DNA from: JAHRAW01 sp965249835
GTDB lineage: Bacteria > Pseudomonadota > Gammaproteobacteria > Arenicellales > Poriferihabitantaceae
Direction of reading: 5' to 3'
Length of the DNA stretch: 64,000 nucleotides
NCBI GenBank assembly: GCA_965249835.1
Contig: CBDFMY010000003.1
Coordinates: 992,001 to 1,056,000, forward strand
Shown: positions 18,299 to 25,750 of the stretch, piece after piece
Numbering within the stretch: the first letter of the stretch is position 1
Layout of the letters: every line of letters starts with the position of its first letter
Translations under genes and position numbers: made by a program
The notes under the pieces: model-generated
What the model was told of the DNA's origin: nothing
What the model saw: only the letters and a program-made list of their open reading frames with translations
The model's database searches: none

Positions 18299-20350
18299 TC
18301 ACTCCATCGCCAAATCGGCGGCGATGGCGAAGCCGATACCTTCAACACTTTCATCACTGATTTTCAGCGTCATAATGCCAACCAGATTGCCTTCGCCATC
18401 GAACAATCCGCCGCCCGATGAGCCGGGCGATATGGCGGCGTTGGTTTGAATGAATCGCGTGCCACTCACTTCGCGCAACTGCGAAACCAGTCCGTCCGAT
18501 AACGACAAATCCAACCCTTGCGGCGCGCCCAAACCATATACCGTCTCGCCGACTTTGAGCGTGTCATAGCGTCGCACCGTGGCCGGAACGCCCCACAAAC
18601 CGGCAACATCCAGCAAGCAAAAATCCTGTTCTTCATCGGCGCGGCGGACGGTGGCGACAAAAGGCGTGTCGGTGTCGGCGCGGCGATTGTTGGATTTATA
18701 CACGATGATTTCGCCCCCATCATCCACGACATGACAATTGGTCGCCACCACATTCGGGCGAATAATCACGCCGCTTCCCTGTCCGTCTTCGGTGGTAACG
18801 ATGACCACCGAACGCCATGCGTTCTCAAATACTTTCTCGGCGATGCTCACGCCACCGGATGGTTTTGCCAGTGCAATATTTTCGCTGATGGATGGCACGG
18901 AAGCGGTCTCCGCTTCGAGATTTTCAATCGCTTCCATGCGCCGCGCCGCTTCTTTTTTCGCGGCACGGATTTCGGATTGAGATAAATAATCGTCCCAATT
19001 CGTTTCACGCAAATTATCTGCTGCCGTCTCATCACCATTTGCTTTGGCAAGGGAATACCAAATATACGCCTCATATTCATCTGCGATAACGCCCTCGCCA
19101 TGCCAGTATGCATAGCCCAAAAGAAATTGCGCATTCGCATTCCCCTGTTCCGCGGCTTGGCGCCACCAACGCACCGCCTCACGCTGGTCTTTATCGACTC
19201 CTTCGCCATGCCAGTATGCAAGGCCCAAATTAGATTGCGCATCCGCATGCCCCTGTTCCGCGGCTTGGCGCCACCAACGCACCGCCTCGCGCTTGTTCTC
19301 ATCAATACCTTCGCCATGCCAGTATGCATAGCCCAACCTAACTTGCGCAGTCGCATACCCCTGCTCGGCCGCCTTGCGATACCAACGCACCGCTTCGCGC
19401 TGGTCTTTATCGACTCCTTTGCCAAAATCGTATGCAATGCCCAAATTAAATTGCGCATCCGCATCCCCTTGCTCGGCCGCCTTGCGATACCAACGCATCG
19501 CCTCGCGCTGGTCTTTATCGACTCCTTCGCCTTTCCTGTATGCATTGCCCAAATTATATTGCGCATCCGCATCCCCTTGCTCGGCTGCCTTACGATACCA
19601 GCGCACCGCCTCGTGTTTGTCTTCATCGACTCCTGTGCCTTCCTCGTATGCAACCCCCAAATTAAATTGCGCCCACGCATTCCCTTGCTCGGCTGCTTTG
19701 CGATACCAACGCACCGCCTCGCGCTGGTCTTTATCGACTCCGTCGCCGCTGTCATATGCGTAGCCCAAATTGTATTGCGCACTCGCATTCCCCTGATCCG
19801 CCGACATGCGATACCAGCGTACCGCCTCGCGCTGGTCTTCATCTACTCCTCTGCCATACCAGTATGCATTGCCCAAATTGTATTGCGCATCCGCATGCCC
19901 TTGTTCGGCTGCCTTGCGATACCAACGCACCGCCTCGCGCTGGTCTTCATCGACTCCTTCGCCATACCAGTATGCATAGCCCAAATTGTATTGCGCACTC
20001 GCATTCCCCTGCTCGGCCGACATGCGATACCAGCGTACCGCTTCACGATCATCTTCGTCAATGCCTTCGCCGTGCTGGTATGCCCAGCCCAACTTAACTT
20101 GCGCATCCGCGTTCCCTTGTTCGGCTGCCTTGCGATACCAACGCACCGCCTCGTGTTTGTCTTTATCGACTCCTGTGCCATACCAGTATGCATCGCCCAA
20201 ATTAGTTTGCACACTCGCATCTCCTTGCTCGGCTTGTATGTGCAACCTTGCAATTCTTTCACTTTCCGTTTCTGCAATGGCGGTGTTACTTACCACCATC
20301 GCGAAAACGACTGCACTAAAAATGCGTAATATTCTTTTCATAATTTTCAT
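18299..20350 (-). CDS. secreted Sel1-repeat protein with C-terminal trypsin-like protease domain
   Basis: A 683-residue fusion. It starts with a signal peptide (MKIMKRILRIFS, hydrophobic core, NTAIAE). Eleven Sel1 repeats of 36 residues follow (about 30-425; consensus core AEQG.A.AQ.NLG.AY..G.GVD.D.REAVRWYRKA), a helical scaffold usually binding proteins. After a short helical linker comes a trypsin-like serine protease domain: the His in ATNCHVV, an Asp in DFCLLDV and the nucleophile in SPGSSGGG (Ser645). The pattern resembles HtrA/Deg proteases without a visible PDZ domain. Repeats 3-8 are very alike, which suggests recent duplication. A periplasmic protease guided by the Sel1 scaffold is the simplest reading; targets are unknown. 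Confidence 0.85.
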   Translation of the reverse strand: MKIMKRILRIFSAVVFAMVVSNTAIAETESERIARLHIQAEQGDASVQTNLGDAYWYGTGVDKDKHEAVRWYRKAAEQGNADAQVKLGWAYQHGEGIDEDDREAVRWYRMSAEQGNASAQYNLGYAYWYGEGVDEDQREAVRWYRKAAEQGHADAQYNLGNAYWYGRGVDEDQREAVRWYRMSADQGNASAQYNLGYAYDSGDGVDKDQREAVRWYRKAAEQGNAWAQFNLGVAYEEGTGVDEDKHEAVRWYRKAAEQGDADAQYNLGNAYRKGEGVDKDQREAMRWYRKAAEQGDADAQFNLGIAYDFGKGVDKDQREAVRWYRKAAEQGYATAQVRLGYAYWHGEGIDENKREAVRWWRQAAEQGHADAQSNLGLAYWHGEGVDKDQREAVRWWRQAAEQGNANAQFLLGYAYWHGEGVIADEYEAYIWYSLAKANGDETAADNLRETNWDDYLSQSEIRAAKKEAARRMEAIENLEAETASVPSISENIALAKPSGGVSIAEKVFENAWRSVVIVTTEDGQGSGVIIRPNVVATNCHVVDDGGEIIVYKSNNRRADTDTPFVATVRRADEEQDFCLLDVAGLWGVPATVRRYDTLKVGETVYGLGAPQGLDLSLSDGLVSQLREVSGTRFIQTNAAISPGSSGGGLFDGEGNLVGIMTLKISDESVEGIGFAIAADLAME

Positions 20351-20377
20351 TTAATCATTTTGCGATAACAGGTTGAG

Positions 20378-21016
20378 TCATTTCCAGAGTTCTTGATTTT
20401 CCTGTTTCACCATGTTAAATGACTTAAATGCTGGACGTACCTTAAATGGTTCAATATCTGAATTATTATCACCAAGTATTTTGTGGATACCACTACGGGT
20501 TATATCTGATTTTGCCCCAACAATTATTTCCTTCAATTCGAATTCTTTGGAAAAACTGGAAAAGTATAAACCATTAATTTCAATTTTTTTAGGTACAAAA
20601 CCCCGGTATTCTTTTTCATATTCCCAGTGTGAATATTTTCCTGCTATTACCTTGCCCACGAACTCTTCGGTGAGTTTTTCTTCTGTTCTTGGACATGCGA
20701 GTCTTTTTTCTAGGTAACATACTTCTTTCAGGTCTTTATCTTCAACATCGAAACCCAAACATAAGCCTTTGTGTCTATCAGCGTAATGCGCCCACTGAAC
20801 AGGACTTTTCCAATTTTTACTGAAGCATAGCAAACCGTGTTTTTTCGAAAGACAGCGTTTGTGTTCGTTAAATACTTTATGACAATATTCATCTGAAAGA
20901 TCAACGCACAAAAATTCAAATGGATCATTTAGTTCCATAATTTCTGCAAGTTTCAAACATTTGTCACGCAAAGCAACCAGACCATATTGCTCGTTTCGAA
21001 AGTGATACACTCGCAT
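20378..21016 (-). CDS. DUF2971 family protein
   Basis: A 212-residue member of DUF2971, whose function is unknown. Family marks are YHFRNEQYG at the N-terminus, LNDPFEF, the CFSKNWKSPVQWAHYADRH block with GLCLGFD, and WEYEKEYRGF. Members are scattered by horizontal transfer and often lie in accessory regions. The gene is A+T-rich compared with its neighbours and has its own strong promoter (21055-21083) and a GAGGA ribosome site a few bases before the ATG, so it is an independent unit. Confidence 0.8.
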   Translation of the reverse strand: MRVYHFRNEQYGLVALRDKCLKLAEIMELNDPFEFLCVDLSDEYCHKVFNEHKRCLSKKHGLLCFSKNWKSPVQWAHYADRHKGLCLGFDVEDKDLKEVCYLEKRLACPRTEEKLTEEFVGKVIAGKYSHWEYEKEYRGFVPKKIEINGLYFSSFSKEFELKEIIVGAKSDITRSGIHKILGDNNSDIEPFKVRPAFKSFNMVKQENQELWK

Positions 21017-21054
21017 TGTATTTCCTCATATAAAGTTATAACAAACAACGAATC

Positions 21055-21083
21055 ATTATATCATATAACCTAGCATTTGTCAA
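21055..21083 (-). promoter_or_regulatory. sigma-70 promoter of the DUF2971 gene
   Basis: On the minus strand a perfect TTGACA (21078-21083) and a perfect TATAAT (21055-21060) are separated by exactly 17 bases. The start codon follows about 38 bases after the -10. This is the clearest promoter in the window. Confidence 0.88.
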
Positions 21084-21108
21084 TGACTTTTTGCTTGAAG
21101 TTTCCGTG

Positions 21109-21855
21109 TCACTCGTTCGCACATCCAAAAAGTTGATCAAGAAACCCAACAAACCAATCATGTTGCGCTTGGTCGTGTTGAGTCGCTAATGTGGTTTGCA
21201 TTTCGCGGGTTTGCGCGCCGGGCGCGCCAAAAAATATTTGCTCAGCCCAGTCGGAGTTTTGCCAGCGTTGAAAAATTTGCGCGGTGACTTCGGGATGAAA
21301 CTGCACCGCGTAAGTGGTTTTCCCGCAACGAAACGCCTGGTTGGCGCAACCTTCACCACGCGCCAGCAAAGTCGCCGCGGGCGGCAACTCAAATTCATAA
21401 AAATGCGCTTGCGTAACATACATCGGCTGTGGCATCCAACATTGTCCTTCGGCGGTCGGGGTGATGCGGTAATAACCAAACTCACATTTTCCGTGCGCCA
21501 TCGGGGTTACTTTCGCGTCAAGAGCATGCGCGATGAGTTGCGCGCCGAGACAAATGCCGAGCATCGGAATGTTGCGCGCGTGGCAGTGGCGAATCCAAGC
21601 GATTTCATCATGCAAGAACGGATACTTGTCTATTTCATCGATGTCGTGCGTGCCGCCATAAATCACGGTTCCGGCGATGTCGTGGTCGGAAAAATCAAGC
21701 GCATCGCCGTTCACCGGATAACGCCGCTCCAGTTCATATCCGCGTTTTTCCAAATGGGTGCTGACGCGATCATCCGGCGGGTTTTCGTGATGGTCAATCA
21801 GGACGATGCGCCGCGCTCCTTTTTTTGGCGTGATTTGCGAGGTAGTGCTCGGCAT
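21109..21855 (-). CDS. class I glutamine amidotransferase domain protein (GATase1)
   Basis: A stand-alone amidotransferase of 248 residues, resembling the glutaminase part of GMP synthase. The nucleophile elbow is GICLGAQL (Cys) and the catalytic His-Glu pair is in VQFHPEV. No synthase partner is adjacent, so it may be a gamma-glutamyl hydrolase of the PuuD type or act on an unknown substrate. Start ATG 21855. Confidence 0.82.
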   Translation of the reverse strand: MPSTTSQITPKKGARRIVLIDHHENPPDDRVSTHLEKRGYELERRYPVNGDALDFSDHDIAGTVIYGGTHDIDEIDKYPFLHDEIAWIRHCHARNIPMLGICLGAQLIAHALDAKVTPMAHGKCEFGYYRITPTAEGQCWMPQPMYVTQAHFYEFELPPAATLLARGEGCANQAFRCGKTTYAVQFHPEVTAQIFQRWQNSDWAEQIFFGAPGAQTREMQTTLATQHDQAQHDWFVGFLDQLFGCANE

Positions 21856-22144
21856 GTTTTTTTCAGTTGTGCGTGGTTGTTTTCCAATCCGGCGAGTTGG
21901 TGATTGTATGCGTTGATCGCGTTCAAATCATGCGGTATGTGTTCGGCTACGCCGAACGGTTTAATAACTGGATTGCCCGGCCAATAATAATATGGGCCGG
22001 GCAATGACAAATTACGGGCAATGGTGAACCGAGAGGACAAAGGCGTGTTGAGACGCCAAAAGTAAACGAGAAAAAAGTCCGGCTAACGCCCTTGATTCGT
22101 TGTTGGCATGAGGGTTCATTTGCCAAGGATGTATCTGTCCATCA
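21856..22144. other. 289-bp intergenic region with inverted repeat unit
   Basis: No gene seen. About 21968-22080 carries the reverse complement of the 17.9-18.2 kb unit (GGATTGCCCGG, GCAATGGTGAACCGAGAGGA, GACGCCAAAAGTAAACGAG). The palindrome formed by GCCCGGCC and GGCCGGGC surrounds ATAATAATAT. Confidence 0.75.
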
Positions 22145-22600
22145 TTACACCAAGTGCGTAACGCGAATTTCGTTCGTCCACTTCTTCTGCAGGTATTCTG
22201 CGATCAGCCGTCGGTGGCAGTGATGCGGTTTGTCTTCGCTGCAAAGCAGACAACCGCCATCCAATGTTTCTTCGCTAATGTGATCTTCGATATGGCGTTG
22301 CGCCATGAGTTCAAGAAACTGCTCTTCATAAACCGCCCAATCTCCTTTGTGTTTTTTATAGTCATCCAGCATTTTCTGTGTCGGCGCCAAGTCGGCGAGG
22401 TGAATATACTCCATCCCACCCAGACGCTTGAGAAAGTAGGACAGGTCGTCTCTTTTGGCGAAACCCGCAAGTTGCGAGACATTGTTCAGCCGCACATCCA
22501 GCACCCTTCGGACTCCGGATTGCCGTAGTTTCTCGAAAAAATACTCTGCTTTTTTCTTGGTGAAGCCGATGGTGTATAAATTAAGGGTCATGATTTTCAT
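22145..22600 (-). CDS. DUF488 family protein
   Basis: A 151-residue DUF488 protein of unknown function. It has the family marks TIGFTKK near the start, DVRLNN, and the C-terminal CSEDKPHHCHRRLIAEYL with its conserved Cys and His residues. It stands between two repeat patches on the minus strand. DUF488 genes are common in accessory regions; no partner is visible here. Confidence 0.85.
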   Translation of the reverse strand: MKIMTLNLYTIGFTKKKAEYFFEKLRQSGVRRVLDVRLNNVSQLAGFAKRDDLSYFLKRLGGMEYIHLADLAPTQKMLDDYKKHKGDWAVYEEQFLELMAQRHIEDHISEETLDGGCLLCSEDKPHHCHRRLIAEYLQKKWTNEIRVTHLV

Positions 22601-22609
22601 GCGTCAACA

Positions 22610-22700
22610 GATATTTAACTGGATTCCCGCCTGCCGGCGAGAATGACGGCCGAGAGGGCGGTGCTAAGACACCGCTGGAAAGGAACAAAACGGGCAGTGA
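22610..22700. repeat. dispersed repeat fragment
   Basis: TGGATTCCCGCCTGCCGGCG followed by AGAATGAC also occurs at 57618. GCGGTG/CACCGC forms a small hairpin near 22658-22675, and AACAAAACGGGCAGT (near 22686) matches 2937-2951. Confidence 0.65.
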
Positions 22701-22717
22701 ATTAGTGAACACATACA

Positions 22718-24349
22718 TTAGCCCTTCAACTCCCATTCCATTTTTATCATCGCCGCACATTTCTCGCCAATCATAATCGTCGGTGCGTTGGTGTTGCCTG
22801 ATGTGATGCTGGGCATGATGGATGCATCGGCAATGCGCAGGCCATTGATGCCGTGGACTTTGAGTTGATGATTGACCACCGACATGGGGTCGTTGGCGGC
22901 GCCCATTTTGCAGGTGCAGGCGGGATGGTAAATCGTGGTGGCGGTGTTGCGTGCGTGTTCCAGCAATTCGTCGTCGGACTGGACGCTCACGCCGGGGTCG
23001 AATTCTTCAGTAACAAAATCTTTCAACGCCGGCTGGGCGGCAATCTTGCGTGACAATTTCATACCCGCGACCGCGATACGACCATCCAGTTCGGTGGAAA
23101 GATAGTTGGGTTGTATCGCCGGATGTTGCGTCGGGTCGGGCGATACGATGTGCACATGCCCGCGACTTTCCGGTCGCAGTTGACACACCGATGAAGTGAA
23201 CGCGGAAAATCGATGGGTGCCCTCGCCGGGGTTATCCGAACTGAGCGGCTGGAAGTGGAATTGAATATCCGGCCTACCGCCGCACGCACCGTCATCCGCG
23301 CCGCCGGAGCGCGTGAAGATTACCACTTGGCTGGCGGCCATGGCCATCGGCCCGCTGCGGCGCAACAGATATTCCAGCCCCATCAACACTCGACCGATTG
23401 GGCTGCTGATCTCGTCATTCAATGTCGCTTGTCGGCATTTATATACCGCACGGATTTGCAGATGGTCTTGCAGGTTCGCGCCCACGCCGGGCAAGTCCGC
23501 GACCACGGGAATTTCAAATCGCTGGCACAGACCGCCGGCGCCGATGCCGGACAGTTGCAAAATTTGCGGCGAGCCGATGGCACCGGCGCATAACACCGTC
23601 TCGCAATTCGCGCGCGCGGTGTTGATTTGTCCCTGGTGAAAATATTCAACCGCGACCACGCGACCGTTTTTTGTCAGCAGACGCGAGACATGCGCGCCGA
23701 TTTTCACGGTCAGGTTCGGACGCTTTTGCGCCGGGCGCAGATAACCCACTGCGGTGCTGCAACGCCTGCCGCGATGGGCGGTCAGTTGAAAGAAACCAAC
23801 GCCTTCCTGCGCGGCGCCGTTGATGTCGTCGTTGCGCGGGATGCCGGCCTGCTCGGCGGCGGCGATGAATGCGTCGGTGATGCCGCGGCGCATATCAATG
23901 TCGGATACTTTTTGCGGTCCGCCGACGCCATGAAACGCATCCGCGCCGCGCGCCTGATCTTCGGACTTTTTGAAAAAAGGCAACACATCAGCAAACGACC
24001 AGCCCGGATTTTGCGCCGCCCATTCATCATAATCCTCGGCTTGCCCGCGCACATACAGCAAGCCGTTCAGCGAACTGGAGCCACCCAGCACTTTGCCGCG
24101 TGGCCATTTGATTTGCCGTCCGTTTAAGCCGCGTTCGGGCTCGGTCACATAGCACCAATCAAACCGCGGATTGTGCATGGTCTTGAAATACCCCACCGGG
24201 ATGTGAATCCACGGGCTGCTATCGCGGCATCCGGCTTCCAGCAGCAACACGCGCTGCTCGGGTATTTCACTCAATCGATTTGCCAGCACGCACCCGGCCG
24301 AGCCGCCGCCGACTATAATGAAATCAAATTGACTGCCGGGTTGATTCAT
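22718..24349 (-). CDS. GMC oxidoreductase (choline dehydrogenase-like)
   Basis: An FAD-dependent oxidoreductase of the glucose-methanol-choline family, 543 residues from ATG 24349. The dinucleotide fold is GGGSAGCVLANRLSE near the N-terminus; WPRGKVLGGSSSLN is the GMC signature; the C-terminus has HPACTCKMG with the active-site His and NTNAPTIMIGEK. It is close to choline dehydrogenase and alkanol dehydrogenases, and substrates in this branch are poorly predictable. The frame is open a further 75 codons upstream, but that part covers the erpA start region on the other strand. Divergent from erpA. Confidence 0.88.
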   Translation of the reverse strand: MNQPGSQFDFIIVGGGSAGCVLANRLSEIPEQRVLLLEAGCRDSSPWIHIPVGYFKTMHNPRFDWCYVTEPERGLNGRQIKWPRGKVLGGSSSLNGLLYVRGQAEDYDEWAAQNPGWSFADVLPFFKKSEDQARGADAFHGVGGPQKVSDIDMRRGITDAFIAAAEQAGIPRNDDINGAAQEGVGFFQLTAHRGRRCSTAVGYLRPAQKRPNLTVKIGAHVSRLLTKNGRVVAVEYFHQGQINTARANCETVLCAGAIGSPQILQLSGIGAGGLCQRFEIPVVADLPGVGANLQDHLQIRAVYKCRQATLNDEISSPIGRVLMGLEYLLRRSGPMAMAASQVVIFTRSGGADDGACGGRPDIQFHFQPLSSDNPGEGTHRFSAFTSSVCQLRPESRGHVHIVSPDPTQHPAIQPNYLSTELDGRIAVAGMKLSRKIAAQPALKDFVTEEFDPGVSVQSDDELLEHARNTATTIYHPACTCKMGAANDPMSVVNHQLKVHGINGLRIADASIMPSITSGNTNAPTIMIGEKCAAMIKMEWELKG

Positions 24350-24476
24350 TGGATGATTTATGCGCCCCTTAGATTGGCACTTGATTATAGGGTGCAACGC
24401 ACCCATTTTTGGCGGTATAATCCGCTTACGCCGCATGACCGGCGAATCAAACTGGTATCCAATAGGGCCAATCAGC

Positions 24477-24809
24477 ATGCAAACCGATCTGAAAATCTCC
24501 GGCAACGCCGTGAACCGTGTCAACGAGTTGCTTGCGGTCAAGGGCAACCCCGATTTGAAACTGCGGGTTTTCATTCGCGGCGGCGGGTGTTCGGGTTTTC
24601 AATACGGCTTTCAGTTTGATGAGGAGCGGCAGGAGGACGATGTGTCGGTCAGGCATGACGGCATTGAAGTGCTGGTGGATATGCTCAGTTTGCAATATCT
24701 CTCCGGCGCCGAAATCGACTATCAGGACGACCTGCTGGGAAGCCGCTTTCTGGTCAACAACCCCAACGCATCCACCACCTGCGGATGCGGTTCGTCTTTT
24801 TCGATTTGA
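24477..24809 (+). CDS. erpA: iron-sulfur cluster insertion protein ErpA
   Basis: An A-type carrier that delivers Fe-S clusters to target proteins. The 110 residues from ATG 24477 contain the three cluster cysteines: one in GGGCSGFQYG and two in CGCGSSF. The frame is open upstream to 24360, but A-type proteins start close to this ATG (MQTDLKISGNAV). It stands before grpE; the grpE start follows about 116 bases later. Confidence 0.92.
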   Translation: MQTDLKISGNAVNRVNELLAVKGNPDLKLRVFIRGGGCSGFQYGFQFDEERQEDDVSVRHDGIEVLVDMLSLQYLSGAEIDYQDDLLGSRFLVNNPNASTTCGCGSSFSI

Positions 24810-24850
24810 ACCAACTTGATTTGCCTTCTTGATTGATTTGCCTGCTCGCG

Positions 24851-24878
24851 GTTGAGGTTCGTTCGTCCGCCCCCACAT
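24851..24878 (+). promoter_or_regulatory. possible heat-shock (sigma-32) promoter of grpE
   Basis: GTTGAGG (24851-24857) and CCCCACAT (24871-24878) are separated by 13 bases, close to the sigma-32 pattern CTTGAAA and CCCCATNT. It lies 48 bases before the grpE ATG. The -35 is imperfect. Confidence 0.35.
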
Positions 24879-24925
24879 TGCCGCCAGTTAACTTGTTTGG
24901 ATCGACCGCAAATCGAGATTTGCCC

Positions 24926-25636
24926 ATGGCTAAAACCGACAAAACCAAAACCGCCGAAATCCACGCCGAAGCCGACCCGCAGGGTAGTGAACAAGGTGGC
25001 GAGCAGAGCAACGAGCAAGCGGATGAGAAAGTCGATGAGCAAGCGGATGAACAGTTGGATGAACCAACTCAACCAACCGAGCCAATCGACTCAGCCGAAG
25101 CCGAAGCCGAAGACCTTACCGCATTGCCGCCCGACAAATTGCTCACGCGTTTGAACGATGCCAATGCGGAAAGCGCGCAGATGAAAGACCAACTGCTGCG
25201 AGTCAGAGCGGAAATAGAAAACATCCGGCGGCGCTCGCAAAATGAAATCGTGGCGGCGCGCAAGTTCGCCATTGAAGGGTTTGCCCAGGAGTTGCTCGGC
25301 GTCAAGGACAGTCTTGAACAGGCATCCTCGGTGGAACTTGACCAAGGCGCCGGTGAGGCGGTGCAAAAAATGAAGGAGGGGCTTGGTCTCACCTTGAAAC
25401 AACTGGATCTCGCTATGCAGCGGTTTGCGGTGGCCGAGGTCAAAGCAGCCCCCGGCGTGCCGTTTGACCCGGCGCATCATCAGGCAATCAGCATGACGCG
25501 GTGCGAAGAGATTAAAGCCGGGCACATCGTCTCGGTGATGCAAAAAGGTTTCACCTTGAAAGAGCGACTGTTGCGCCCGGCAATGGTGGTGGTGGCGGAC
25601 GGCGACGACGGACACGATAACCCTGCGAAAAAATGA
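24926..25636 (+). CDS. grpE: nucleotide exchange factor GrpE
   Basis: The co-chaperone that releases ADP from DnaK. It has 236 residues from ATG 24926. The first 60 residues are an acidic low-complexity lead rich in EQADE units; then comes the long coiled coil (KDQLLRVRAEIENIRRR) and the C-terminal beta domain (GVPFDPAHHQAI). The lead is longer than in E. coli GrpE. dnaK follows after 114 bases and dnaJ after that, the classical chaperone order. Confidence 0.95.
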   Translation: MAKTDKTKTAEIHAEADPQGSEQGGEQSNEQADEKVDEQADEQLDEPTQPTEPIDSAEAEAEDLTALPPDKLLTRLNDANAESAQMKDQLLRVRAEIENIRRRSQNEIVAARKFAIEGFAQELLGVKDSLEQASSVELDQGAGEAVQKMKEGLGLTLKQLDLAMQRFAVAEVKAAPGVPFDPAHHQAISMTRCEEIKAGHIVSVMQKGFTLKERLLRPAMVVVADGDDGHDNPAKK

Positions 25637-25750
25637 AAGCGTCGCTAACTTGTTATTCGCCGGCGAAACCTTATATCTGCAATACGAATTTATTATTTCA
25701 ATATTCCCCGCGGTTTTGGCGGGGAGCACAAAATCAGGAGCACATTAATT

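Noticed and set aside
18300..20300. Regular 108-bp spacing suggesting a CRISPR array or satellite
   Set aside because: The period is the 36-codon Sel1 repeat inside an intact gene; no short identical repeats with unique spacers. No CRISPR array was found in the window.
19100..20329. 409-codon ORF on the plus strand opposite the Sel1 gene
   Set aside because: It is a periodic shadow of the Sel1 repeats with an unnatural repeated composition (APPTHRLALVFID-type units).
22718..24574. Longer start for the GMC oxidoreductase (24574)
   Set aside because: The extra 75 residues show no family sequence and lie across the erpA start region; ATG 24349 directly precedes the FAD fold.
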